Position numbers and translations under genes: made by a program. From Pseudomonas silesiensis (GTDB lineage: Bacteria > Pseudomonadota > Gammaproteobacteria > Pseudomonadales > Pseudomonadaceae): a DNA stretch of 64,000 bases. The notes below the pieces were generated by a model. The model ran no database searches and was not told where the DNA came from. It was given only the letters and a program-made list of their open reading frames with translations. Shown in pieces: positions 36,879 through 45,623 of this stretch (the stretch's first letter is position 1; each line of letters begins with the position of its first letter). The stretch is from NCBI RefSeq assembly GCF_001661075.1, contig NZ_CP014870.1:3554501-3618500 (forward strand), read 5' to 3'.

Positions 36879-38873
36879 TCAAGGGTTGGGTGGTGGTGGA
36901 ACGTTGCAGGTGCCTTCGCCCACAAACATGCCCACCTCAGTATTGGTAGGCACTGATGAAGCGGGTTTTCCCGTAATTGCGTAAGTCACTTCGCCTTTGC
37001 CTATCGGCGCTGACTTCGTATAGGTGGGAAGGATGTGATCAACGTAGGGTTCAATGAGCCAGACAATGCCGTTTTCAGCCTGTTCTTTGGATATATTGGT
37101 GAACGTTGCTGATTTCCTCGCGGAGGGTACCTCCACCGGATTGTCAAAGTCCGTGTAGGCTTTCCACGTCACGGTGACTTCATCGCCTTCGTTCAAGTGC
37201 TTGCTCGGAGGAATTCTGTATTCGACTCCAAATTTTGTAGCCGTTGAATCCCAGCGCAAAGAGTTGCACCACAAAATCCCTGCTGGATTGGTCCACAATG
37301 GTTCGGCATCCGGCAATTTCAAAATCAAAAATTCGATCTTCACGGGAGTACGGTCCTTGGGCTCCTCCGGGTTTTCGTGGGCCGCGTTTGTCAGCTCATA
37401 CCATACCGGCATTGTTGAGCTGGGACCGGCGTCCCGGATGATGTCCCAGTCGTCCAGTAGACTGATTTCAATAAAATTACCCACGGTGTCTTTCGCTACA
37501 TCAATCTCATAAGGAACGCCGATAGGTGTTCCATTCCACATGACCTGATAGGTGTCGCGGTCTACCAGCGGGTCAACCAATTCTATTCTGGCTACAACTT
37601 CCTGGTCTTCATCCGAATCGATCAACTCATCAGGCTTGGCTGATTCGCCCGTGATCGTCACTTTCTTCAGGCCCGGGTTGCCAGGCTCGGGGTCTGGCAG
37701 CGGATTGACCGGCCCCGGGGCGGACAGGTTGCATTTGACGGTTTCGATATCCGATGGAAACGGTTCCACGCCGCGAAATACCTTGTAAGCCACTTCCGTC
37801 TCCACCACCCCTACCGTGTCACTCCCATACTCTTTCCAGATGGTGGCCCAGGGTACGGGGATGTTGATGCCGCCGGATGGATTAGCGCCAACAGGTGTTG
37901 GAGACTCTAGCTGTTCTACGCCCCAGCGCACCACGATTTGGTCGGTAGATTTGCCGTTGGTAATGTGGGGAATATTAACCATCACGCCGCCATCGACGAT
38001 ATCCGAGCGAAGCAGCTCACCGCCGGTGCCGTCCGTCACCTTGGGTGTATCCAGTAATGGGACGGGCCATGGGCCGAGCGCCACTGACATGAGCTCGTAT
38101 CTGGAGAGAATTGCATTACCGGCCTTGTCAACCAGGATGTAACCACCGCAACGCAGACCATCGCCCGTTTCTATTATTTTCGCTTTCGGGATCCTTACCG
38201 TTTGACCGGGTGACACAGGGATTGGCCCCTCTATCACATCCATGTCTTCCGGCTTTTCCGGCAACTTGTCCTTCATCCAGCCGTAGTACATTTGAACGTC
38301 GGGTTTATCTCCGTCCCACGTAGGAATTGTGGCTTCAAGATAATCGTTTACGCCGAAGGATGTATCGACGATAGGAGGCTTGACCGTAAACACCATAGGT
38401 TTTGGATTTATTCCCAGGTTGGGAGGAATTTTGTCGATATAGATGGGGACTCTATTGGACCAATCTTTTGCAGTAAGCTGATTTTCATGCTCGTATCTGA
38501 GCTCGAAAGCGCCTTCGTTTTCAGCGTCCAGCAAGAATTCTTTCGGGATGATGAAATTCAGCGGTACCCAGACAGGGTTAGCGCGACCTGCATAGGGATG
38601 TTCTTGAAGCAGGGTCCATTCATTACTGCCCGCACGGGCTACCTGCAACCTGAAATATTCAGTTCTTGCAGGGTTGGTGGGAAGACTTCCGCCCCATGTT
38701 GCTATCGTTGTTTTTTGATCTGTATTGAGCGTTGCCCGAAGGATCAATCCCAGGGGATCATCCTTTATTACAAAAGCAGAAACGTCCGGGTCCTGGACCA
38801 CCAGTGGCGCCGCCCCGCCTGATGCGAATTCGTCTGACGCAAGTTTCTGCTCTTTTTTATCTGAACCTGCCAT
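36879..38873 (-). CDS. Large beta-sandwich repeat protein of unknown function
   Basis: A 664-residue protein I do not recognise by name. It has no signal peptide or membrane helix. Repeated units of roughly 100-130 residues read as Ig-like beta sandwiches, each with a (D/Q)xxxVxW strand (DQIVVRWG, DTYQVMWNGTPIG, DEVTVTWKAYTD) and Pro-rich joints (PGPVNPLPDPEPGNPG). The tail is proline-rich (CNVPPPPNP). GGAG nine bases upstream sets the start at MAGSDKKEQK; two earlier ATGs lack a site. Codon use is visibly more AT-rich than in neighbours, suggesting transfer. A lux-box-like 20-mer lies 148 bp upstream. Confidence 0.72.
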   Translation of the reverse strand: MAGSDKKEQKLASDEFASGGAAPLVVQDPDVSAFVIKDDPLGLILRATLNTDQKTTIATWGGSLPTNPARTEYFRLQVARAGSNEWTLLQEHPYAGRANPVWVPLNFIIPKEFLLDAENEGAFELRYEHENQLTAKDWSNRVPIYIDKIPPNLGINPKPMVFTVKPPIVDTSFGVNDYLEATIPTWDGDKPDVQMYYGWMKDKLPEKPEDMDVIEGPIPVSPGQTVRIPKAKIIETGDGLRCGGYILVDKAGNAILSRYELMSVALGPWPVPLLDTPKVTDGTGGELLRSDIVDGGVMVNIPHITNGKSTDQIVVRWGVEQLESPTPVGANPSGGINIPVPWATIWKEYGSDTVGVVETEVAYKVFRGVEPFPSDIETVKCNLSAPGPVNPLPDPEPGNPGLKKVTITGESAKPDELIDSDEDQEVVARIELVDPLVDRDTYQVMWNGTPIGVPYEIDVAKDTVGNFIEISLLDDWDIIRDAGPSSTMPVWYELTNAAHENPEEPKDRTPVKIEFLILKLPDAEPLWTNPAGILWCNSLRWDSTATKFGVEYRIPPSKHLNEGDEVTVTWKAYTDFDNPVEVPSARKSATFTNISKEQAENGIVWLIEPYVDHILPTYTKSAPIGKGEVTYAITGKPASSVPTNTEVGMFVGEGTCNVPPPPNP

Positions 38874-39021
38874 GTTGTCGCTCTCCATATTCACCATCAG
38901 GCGCCCTGGACGTTCCATGGCGCTTCTGCGAGAAAAGCAGACCGAATATTGCGGGCACTACCCAAACGCTTCCCGTCGTTCTGCGCGTGGGAGCAGTAAA
39001 GCGTTTTTTATGGAACTGCGT

Positions 39022-39041
39022 AACTGTCAAAGTTGACAGGT
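39022..39041 (-). promoter_or_regulatory. Lux-box-like site upstream of the 664-residue protein gene
   Basis: On the minus strand ACCTGTCAACTTTGACAGTT, with inner perfect arms CTGTCAA/TTGACAG and CT-N12-AG spacing. It matches the site at 35307 at 15 of 20 positions in gene orientation and lies the same 148 bp from its start codon. Confidence 0.5.
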
Positions 39042-39151
39042 ACCTGCATAGTTTCGGCTTTTTTCAAGGCACGATGACCCAAGGCGCCTCAAGAGGGGTG
39101 GCGCGCTACGCCCCGCAGGCCCGCCGCAGTAGTGGCCTTGCCAAGGAGGGG

Positions 39152-40294
39152 TCAGACCTTGCGCGCAGCCATCCGCCAGACCCGCGCTATATCGCTCGCC
39201 CGTTCACGCAACAGGCGCGGCGCTTCGCTGCAGGCTTGCGCCAGTGTCATCGGGCCGCTCGCCAGGGCAAACGCGGCATCGATGCCGTGGGCATACAGCG
39301 CTTGATAGCCTTCACCCAAGGTACCGGCGATGACGATGACTGGCACGCCGTGCTCGCGAGCAATGCGCGCGACACCGAACGGCGTTTTGCCGCGCAAGGT
39401 CTGGGCATCGAAACGACCCTCGCCGGTGATCACCAGGTCGGCATTTTTTACCGCTTCGGCCAGGCCGACCAGTTCGGCCACCACTTCAACGCCGGCTTGG
39501 AATTGCGCGTCGAGAAAGGCCTTGGCGGCAAACCCCAGGCCGCCTGCCGCGCCACTGCCCGGTTCGTCGCGTACGTCTTTGTGCAGGGCTTGGGCGCAGA
39601 GTTCGGCGAAGTGGTCGAGGGCCTGATCCAGTTGCTGGACCTGCTCGGGCGAAGCGCCTTTTTGCGGGCCGAAAATGGCTGAGGCGCCGTGGGGCCCGCA
39701 CAGTGGATTGTCGACGTCGGCGGCAATGTCGAAGCGCACTGTTGCCAGACGGGGGTCGATGTCGCCCAGTTCGATGCAGGCCAGTTGTTGGAGCGCCAAA
39801 CCACCGGGCTCAAGTGCCTTGCCCTGTGCGTCGAGCAGCTTCACTCCCAAGGCTTGCATTGCTCCGGCACCGCCGTCATTGGTGGCGCTGCCGCCAATGG
39901 CCAGGATCACCCGTTGCGCGCCGGCATCCAGTGCGGCGCGGATTAATTGGCCGGTGCCGAAGGTGCTGCTGATGCAGGCGTCGCGCTGATTGAGCGGTAC
40001 CAACTGCAGACCGCTGGCTTCGGCCATTTCGATGATCGCGGTGTGGCTGTGGGGCAACCAGCCCCAGGCGGCGTTGACCGTTGCGCCCAGTGGGCCGCGA
40101 ACGTCAGCGTGGCGCAGTTGGCCATTGCAGGCTGCCAGGACGGACTCAACCGTGCCCTCCCCGCCATCGGCCATCGGGCATTTGATCAACTGGGCATCAG
40201 GCCAGACCTCAGCCAGGCCGATGGCAATGGCGTCGGCCACGCCCTGGGCGCTGAGGCTGTCCTTGAACGAATCGGGGGCGATGACGATTTTCAT
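39152..40294 (-). CDS. Glycerate 2-kinase (GarK/GlxK family)
   Basis: A 380-residue glycerate kinase of the bacterial GarK/GlxK family, phosphorylating D-glycerate with ATP, typically to 2-phosphoglycerate. Signatures: N-terminal MKIVIAPDSFKDSLSA, CPMADGGEGTVE (about 39-50), ILAIGGSATNDGGAGAMQALG (about 129-149), ADVDNPLCGPHGAS (about 192-205) and GEGRFDAQTLRGKTP (about 284-298). It lies downstream of a CdaR-type regulator on the same strand, the usual pairing for glycerate/sugar-diacid genes. garK and glxK cannot be told apart here. Confidence 0.92.
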   Translation of the reverse strand: MKIVIAPDSFKDSLSAQGVADAIAIGLAEVWPDAQLIKCPMADGGEGTVESVLAACNGQLRHADVRGPLGATVNAAWGWLPHSHTAIIEMAEASGLQLVPLNQRDACISSTFGTGQLIRAALDAGAQRVILAIGGSATNDGGAGAMQALGVKLLDAQGKALEPGGLALQQLACIELGDIDPRLATVRFDIAADVDNPLCGPHGASAIFGPQKGASPEQVQQLDQALDHFAELCAQALHKDVRDEPGSGAAGGLGFAAKAFLDAQFQAGVEVVAELVGLAEAVKNADLVITGEGRFDAQTLRGKTPFGVARIAREHGVPVIVIAGTLGEGYQALYAHGIDAAFALASGPMTLAQACSEAPRLLRERASDIARVWRMAARKV

Positions 40295-40408
40295 GGGAAT
40301 TCTCCTGGTCCAATGCCCTTATGCTGCCAGTTGGCATCAACAATGACGCCAGTCCACGGCACAAATTACGATCAGGTTTGTTGTTCATTGTCACAAAACC
40401 CGTGCCCC

Positions 40409-40438
40409 CCCTGTAGGAGCAAGCTCGCTCCTACAGGG
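40409..40438. repeat. Compact REP palindrome
   Basis: CCCTGTAGGAGC and GCTCCTACAGGG, exact complements, flank AAGCTC. A minimal REP hairpin between cdaR and the glycerate kinase gene, possibly reducing read-through. Confidence 0.8.
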
Positions 40439-40448
40439 GATGTGTCGT

Positions 40449-41570
40449 TTACGGCTTTGCGTCGGTGTCAGGCAATAGCTGAACACCCAGATACAGCGCG
40501 AGCATGCCCTCCAGGCGCAATGGATCGACGCCACTGAGTTCGGCGATGCGTTCCATCCTATAGCGCAAACTATTGCGATGGATGCCCAGTGCATCGGCGC
40601 AAGCCTGGCTCTGGCCGTCGTGATCGCACCAGCTGCGCAAGGTCGCCAGCAATTGGCCGTTGCCGTCCTTGGCGATGACTTTACGTAACGGTTTGAGCAA
40701 CTCATCCAGGGCGTCGTCGTTGCGATGACGCCAGAGCATCACCGGCAGTCGATAGCGGCTCAACGTCAGCAAACGGGTTCGCGGCACGACGTCGCGTCCA
40801 TAGGCCAGCAAGTCCCCGACCTGCCGATTGCAACGACGCAGCCCCGACAGCCCGTCGGCCTGCTCGCCCACCGCAATGCGCAGGATGTTCCAGCCCAGGC
40901 CGTCGAGCTTTTCCAGCAGGCGTTCGTGCTCGACCGCCTGGCTGGCCGGTCGGCACCACAGCAACGAGGACTTGGCCGAGCTGATGCACCAACTGTCCGG
41001 ATGGCGCGAGGTCAGCCAGGCGCCGAGCGCTTCGACGGTTTGCCCCGGCCCCTGCTCCATACCCAGCTCGAACAGATACGGCACCCGGTTCATCCGTGGC
41101 TTGAGCCCCAGTTGTTGTGCTTCGTCGATCAGCCGCGGTGAATCACCGGCGTCGCTGAGCAGCAACGCCAGCAGGTCATCACACCGCTGGCGTCGCCATT
41201 GTTGCTCGGCCTGTTGATTACGCTGGGCCACCAGCATTTCGGCGGTCATGCGCACCAGTTCGGCGTAGGTGCGCAATTGCTCCGGTTCGCCGGTGATGCC
41301 GAGCACGCCGATCAGGCGCTGGTCGAGCAGCAGCGGCAGGTTGATGCCCGGCTGCACGCCTTTGAGATGGATCGCGGTCTGGGCGTCGATCTCCACCACC
41401 CGGGCATTGGCCAGCACCAGTTGCGCGCCTTCATGCCGGGTGTTGACCCGCTCCGGTTCGCCGCTGCCGAGGATCAGCCCCTGGCTGTCCATGACGTTGA
41501 CGTTGTACGGCAGGATGGCCATCGCCCGGTCGACGATGTCCTGCGCCAGGTCGTGATCGAGTTCGAACAT
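40449..41570 (-). CDS. cdaR: CdaR/SdaR-type sugar diacid regulator
   Basis: A 373-residue activator of glycerate/glucarate-type genes. The N-terminal diacid recognition domain covers about 1-135 (MFELDHDLAQDIVDRAMAILPYNVNVMD, IGVLGITGEPEQ), then a GGDEF-like central region, and a C-terminal PucR-type HTH (about 305-362; LLATLRSWCDHDGQSQACADALGIHRNSLRYRMERI). The start at MFELDHD is the conserved one, with AAGGA eight bases upstream across a C-rich tract. It probably controls the glycerate kinase gene 154 bp downstream. Confidence 0.88.
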   Translation of the reverse strand: MFELDHDLAQDIVDRAMAILPYNVNVMDSQGLILGSGEPERVNTRHEGAQLVLANARVVEIDAQTAIHLKGVQPGINLPLLLDQRLIGVLGITGEPEQLRTYAELVRMTAEMLVAQRNQQAEQQWRRQRCDDLLALLLSDAGDSPRLIDEAQQLGLKPRMNRVPYLFELGMEQGPGQTVEALGAWLTSRHPDSWCISSAKSSLLWCRPASQAVEHERLLEKLDGLGWNILRIAVGEQADGLSGLRRCNRQVGDLLAYGRDVVPRTRLLTLSRYRLPVMLWRHRNDDALDELLKPLRKVIAKDGNGQLLATLRSWCDHDGQSQACADALGIHRNSLRYRMERIAELSGVDPLRLEGMLALYLGVQLLPDTDAKP

Positions 41571-41690
41571 AGGGGGGTCCTTGAATGCGGGGGAAGGCTG
41601 GCCGGGATTCACTTGGCGATCAACGTTACCCTCGCTTGGCGAAAAATCATAATAAAGCGCACCTGCCTACGATGTTGTATCTGCGCCCCC

Positions 41691-41784
41691 CCCTGTAGGA
41701 GCCGGCTTGCCGGCGAAGGCGTCTTCACAGTCGATAAAGTTGTCGCCAGATACGCCGTCTTCGCTGGCAAGCCAGCTCCTACAG
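41691..41784. repeat. REPIN upstream of the aldo/keto reductase gene
   Basis: Inverted REP variant (CCTGTAGGAGCCGGCTTGCC ... GGCAAGCCAGCTCCTACAG), next to a CCCCCCCCC tract, in the divergent gap. Confidence 0.85.
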
Positions 41785-41875
41785 TTTTGATCTGCGTTGT
41801 TTGATTATTGTGTTTGATCCCGGCCGTTGTTCTGGTATTTGATTGTGCCTTTCCCACTGGTAAAAGGATTTCGTC

Positions 41876-42889
41876 ATGAGCTACCGCACGCTGGGTCATT
41901 CGGGTCTGCAGGTGTCGACCCTGACCCTGGGCACCATGATGTTCGGCGAACAGACCAGCCCCGAAGATTCCCTGCGGATCATCGACAAGGCCTGGGACCA
42001 GGGCATCAATTTCATCGACACTGCCGACGTCTACACCAACGGCCGCTCCGAGGAAATCGTCGGCGAAGCGATTGCCGGCAATCGCCACGAATGGGTGCTG
42101 GCGACCAAGGTCGGTTTCGGTCCGGTGGACGGCGTGCCCAACCGCAGCGGCCTGAGCCGCAAGCACCTGTTCAATGGCATCGACGCCAGCCTGACGCGCC
42201 TGGGCACCGACTATCTGGACATTTATTACCTGCACCGCGAGGACCACAACACACCGCTGGAGGTCACGGTGTCGGCCATCGGCGACCTGATTCGCCAGGG
42301 CAAGATCCGCTACTGGGGTTTGTCGAACTACCGCGGCTGGCGCATTGCCGAAGTGATTCGCGTGGCGGACACACTGGGCGTCGACCGGCCGGTGATCAGT
42401 CAGCCGCTGTATAACATCGTCAACCGCCAGGCCGAAACCGAGCAGATCACTGCTGCACAGGCCTATGGCCTGGGCGTGGTGCCTTACAGCCCGTTGGCGC
42501 GCGGGGTGCTCAGCGGCAAGTACGCGCCGGATGTGCAACCTGACGCCAACAGCCGTGCCGGACGCGCAGATAAACGCATTCTGGAAACCGAGTGGCGGGT
42601 TGAATCCCTGCGCATTGCGCAGCAGATCCAGGCGTACACCCAGGGCCGCGGGGTGGGTATTGTCGAGTTCGCGATTGCCTGGGTATTGAACAACAGCGCG
42701 GTGACCTCGGCGATTGTCGGCCCGCGGACCGAGGAACAATGGGATGCCTACACCAAGGCCCAGGCGGTGAAAATCACGGCTGAGGATGAAGCGTTCATCG
42801 ATTCGCTGGTGACACCGGGGCATGCGTCGACGCCGGGGTTCAATGATGTGAGCCATTTCGTGTCCGGGCGTAAGCCCCTGCCCTTGTAG
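41876..42889 (+). CDS. Aldo/keto reductase
   Basis: A 337-residue NADPH-dependent (beta/alpha)8 reductase. The tetrad appears as D in FIDTADVYTNG, Y in the same motif, K in VLATKVGFG and H in IYYLHREDHNTP; cofactor binding is in GVVPYSPLARGVLSG and TSAIVGPRTEEQ. The substrate is unknown. The stop codon TAG is part of a REP repeat (CCTTGTAGGAGCGAGG), so the repeat defines the C-terminus, which nonetheless ends near the expected length. Confidence 0.88.
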   Translation: MSYRTLGHSGLQVSTLTLGTMMFGEQTSPEDSLRIIDKAWDQGINFIDTADVYTNGRSEEIVGEAIAGNRHEWVLATKVGFGPVDGVPNRSGLSRKHLFNGIDASLTRLGTDYLDIYYLHREDHNTPLEVTVSAIGDLIRQGKIRYWGLSNYRGWRIAEVIRVADTLGVDRPVISQPLYNIVNRQAETEQITAAQAYGLGVVPYSPLARGVLSGKYAPDVQPDANSRAGRADKRILETEWRVESLRIAQQIQAYTQGRGVGIVEFAIAWVLNNSAVTSAIVGPRTEEQWDAYTKAQAVKITAEDEAFIDSLVTPGHASTPGFNDVSHFVSGRKPLPL

Positions 42890-42974
42890 GAGCGAGGCTT
42901 GCCCGCGAAGCATGCGGCACGGTTTTGCAGGCACACCGCATCATCGTTCTTCGCGGGCAAGCCTCGCTCCTACA
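42884..42974. repeat. REPIN overlapping the aldo/keto reductase stop
   Basis: Inverted REP variant (TTGTAGGAGCGAGGCTTGCC ... GGCAAGCCTCGCTCCTACA) whose first bases contain the TAG stop of the preceding gene. Confidence 0.88.
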
Positions 42975-43068
42975 CTGATCGGGCCGGTGTTGATTGATCG
43001 GTCAATATTCGGCTCGAAAACCACGTATCCTCTGCGCCCCGTTTCACGTTCAACCTCGCGAGGGCAGT

Positions 43069-43950
43069 TTGTCTAAAGGTATCGCTTTATCGGTCTCGGC
43101 CTCGGTGCTGTTTGCCGTCATGTATTACTTCACCTCGCTGCTCTCCCCCCTGAGCGGCGTGGAAATCTTCGGCTGGCGCATGCTGCTGACACTGCCCTGC
43201 ATGACCGTGTTCATGGTGGTCTCCGGCGAATGGAAGCGGGTGATCGCCCTGTTTCGGCGGCTGGCCAGCCAACCCAAACTGCTCGCCGGCATTGCCCTTT
43301 CCGCAACGCTGCTCGGCCTGCAACTCTGGCTGTTCATGTGGGCTCCGCTCAACGGCTATAGCCTCGATGTGTCCCTGGGCTATTTCCTGTTACCGCTGTC
43401 CATGGTCCTGACCGGGCGGGTCGCCTATGGCGAGCGTCTGTCCTACCTGCAAAAGGTGGCGGTGTTCTTTGCTTCCCTCGGCGTGCTCAACGAGCTGTAT
43501 CAGGTGGGTGGTTTTTCCTGGGCGACCTTGTTGGTCGTCATCGGTTATCCACTGTACTTCATCCTGCGCAAGCGCCTGGCGACCGACAACCTCGGCGGTC
43601 TGTGGATGGACATGGCCATGATGGTGCCGGTGGCGCTGTGGTTCGTTCAAGGGGGCGAACAAGGCTTCGGCGTATTCAACCAGCATCCATGGCTGTCGCT
43701 GCTGATCCCGCTGCTCGGGGTGATCAGTGCTTCGGCGCTGGTGGTCTACATCATCGCCAGCCGGTTGTTGCCGTTCAGCCTGTTCGGCTTGTTGAGCTAC
43801 GTCGAACCGGTGCTGTTGCTCGGGGTGGCGTTGTTGCTGGGGGAAAGCATCAAGCCTGGGGAATGGCTGACCTACATTCCGATCTGGATGGCGGTGGTGG
43901 TGCTGGTGTTTGAAGGGTTCAAGCACATGGTCCGTAACCGCAGACCTTAA
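43069..43950 (+). CDS. rarD: RarD-like EamA-family permease
   Basis: A 293-residue drug/metabolite transporter with ten hydrophobic helices in two repeats. The N-terminus SKGIALSVSASVLFAVMYYFTSLL and GVEIFGWRMLLTLP are characteristic of RarD. TTG start chosen: GAGG lies five bases upstream and the conserved SKG follows; the frame is open further back but without conservation. The transported compound is not known. Confidence 0.83.
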   Translation: MSKGIALSVSASVLFAVMYYFTSLLSPLSGVEIFGWRMLLTLPCMTVFMVVSGEWKRVIALFRRLASQPKLLAGIALSATLLGLQLWLFMWAPLNGYSLDVSLGYFLLPLSMVLTGRVAYGERLSYLQKVAVFFASLGVLNELYQVGGFSWATLLVVIGYPLYFILRKRLATDNLGGLWMDMAMMVPVALWFVQGGEQGFGVFNQHPWLSLLIPLLGVISASALVVYIIASRLLPFSLFGLLSYVEPVLLLGVALLLGESIKPGEWLTYIPIWMAVVVLVFEGFKHMVRNRRP

Positions 43951-43966
43951 CCACACACAAAACAAA

Positions 43967-44057
43967 TGTGGGAGCGAGCTTGCTCGCGATGGCGTCTTCA
44001 GTTTCAACATTGATGTTGGCTGACAGACCGCTATCGCGAGCAAGCTCGCTCCCACAG
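43967..44057. repeat. REPIN between rarD and hppD
   Basis: Inverted cores TGTGGGAGCGAGCTTGCTCG and complement around a 40-bp spacer, between convergent stops. Confidence 0.9.
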
Positions 44058-44075
44058 TTTTACCGCAGTAGCAGT

Positions 44076-45152
44076 TTAGTCGGTAGAAAGCACACCACGA
44101 CGAACCTGATCACGCTCGATCGATTCGAACAGCGCCTTGAAGTTGCCTTCACCAAAGCCATCGTCGCCTTTGCGCTGGATGAACTCGAAGAACACCGGCC
44201 CCATAAGGGTTTCCGAGAAGATCTGCAGCAGCAAACGCTTGTCGCCCGACTCGGACGAACCGTCCAGCAAAATGCCCCGCGCCTGCAGTTCGTCGACCGG
44301 TTCGCCGTGGTTCGGCAAACGGCCTTCGAGCATCTCGTAGTAGGTTTCCGGCGGCGCAGTCATGAAGCGCATGCCAATGCTTTTCAGGTGATCCCAGGTC
44401 TTGATCAGGTCATCGCTGAGGAAGGCCACGTGCTGGATGCCCTCGCCGTTGAACTGCATCAGGAACTCTTCGATCTGCCCGGCGCCCTTGGACGACTCCT
44501 CGTTCAACGGGATACGGATCATGCCGTCCGGTGCGGTCATCGCCTTGGACGTCAGGCCGGTGTACTCGCCCTTGATGTCGAAGTAGCGGATCTCGCGGAA
44601 GTTGAACAGTTTCTCGTAGAAGTTGGCCCAATAGGCCATGCGTCCGCGATAAACGTTGTGGGTCAGGTGATCGATGATCTTCAGGCCAGCCCCGACCGGG
44701 TTGCGGTCAACGCCTTCGATGAACACGAAGTCGATGTCGTAGATCGAGCTGCCTTCGCCGAAACGGTCGATCAGGTACAGCGGCGCACCGCCGATGCCTT
44801 TGATCGCCGGCAGGTGCAGCTCCATCGGACCGGTCTCGATGTGGATCGGCTGGGCGCCGAGTTCCAGGGCACGCTTGTAGGCCTTTTGCGAATCCTTGAC
44901 CCGAAAGGCCATGCCGCACACCGACGGGCCGTGTTCGGCTGCGAAGTAGGACGCGACACTGTTGGGTTCGTTGTTGAGGATCAGGTTGATCGCGCCCTGG
45001 CGATACAGGTGCACGTCTTTGGAACGATGGGTCGCGACCTTGGTGAAGCCCATGATCTGGAAGATCGGCTCCAGGGTGTTGGGGGTTGGCGATGCGAATT
45101 CGATGAATTCAAAGCCCATCAGGCCCATTGGGTTTTCGTATAAATCTGCCAT
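44076..45152 (-). CDS. hppD: 4-hydroxyphenylpyruvate dioxygenase
   Basis: A 358-residue Fe(II) enzyme converting 4-hydroxyphenylpyruvate to homogentisate in tyrosine degradation. Two vicinal-oxygen-chelate modules; iron ligands are expected at the His in [11 protein letters not shown] (about 163), the His in [12 protein letters not shown] (about 241) and the Glu in [20 protein letters not shown] (about 322). GAGG seven bases upstream of the ATG. The length and sequence fit the Pseudomonas enzyme, whose homogentisate product can form brown pyomelanin. No homogentisate genes are adjacent. Confidence 0.96.
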   Translation of the reverse strand: MADLYENPMGLMGFEFIEFASPTPNTLEPIFQIMGFTKVATHRSKDVHLYRQGAINLILNNEPNSVASYFAAEHGPSVCGMAFRVKDSQKAYKRALELGAQPIHIETGPMELHLPAIKGIGGAPLYLIDRFGEGSSIYDIDFVFIEGVDRNPVGAGLKIIDHLTHNVYRGRMAYWANFYEKLFNFREIRYFDIKGEYTGLTSKAMTAPDGMIRIPLNEESSKGAGQIEEFLMQFNGEGIQHVAFLSDDLIKTWDHLKSIGMRFMTAPPETYYEMLEGRLPNHGEPVDELQARGILLDGSSESGDKRLLLQIFSETLMGPVFFEFIQRKGDDGFGEGNFKALFESIERDQVRRGVLSTD

Positions 45153-45623
45153 TTTGGCGCCTCATCATTTTATCAAGTAACGGATTCGTTAGTTGCTGGC
45201 AATGCTGAGACTGGCGGGTGGCGCGCAGGAGATGCCCCGAACGCTGCGGGCGAGGAAGTCACCGTAGATCAATTGAAACCCAAATATCTTCATTGTCGAC
45301 CCAAGGCTATGACGGGCGAGGCTTCTGCTGCCAGAAGACGATTATTCTTATATGCGTAACCCGATTCTACACAGCGTAAATCAATTTGTCCGCCTTCTGT
45401 ATCAAATCCCCTTTTTCCCTGCGCGCGCAAGGGGTTTGTTACACAGGAAAATCCCCGCCAGGGGCATTGGCTTGTTTCCAATCAGCCACGAGCCTGTAGT
45501 ACCGTTGATCGGCAAAAGCCCCCAAGTCGATCTATCATGCCCGTTACTCGAACTCTTTTTGGGAGGCCTGTTGTCGTCCTGCCTGCATTTGAGAGCCCTC
45601 TTTCCCCGTAACAGGTTCCACGA
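45153..45623. other. 471-bp divergent gap between hppD and the EAL gene
   Basis: It must hold the hppD promoter (AT-rich TTATTCTTATATGCG near 45343) and the EAL-gene promoter. Short imperfect repeats only; no gene, REP copy or clear terminator seen. Confidence 0.6.

Noticed and set aside
40409-40438. Intrinsic terminator of cdaR
   Set aside because: Perfect stem but no T-run; sequence is the REP core, so recorded as a repeat.
41691-41784. Poly-C tracts (also at 27910, 40404 and 41571) as phase-variable switches
   Set aside because: They lie at REP edges or in a leader, not inside coding sequences, and are short.
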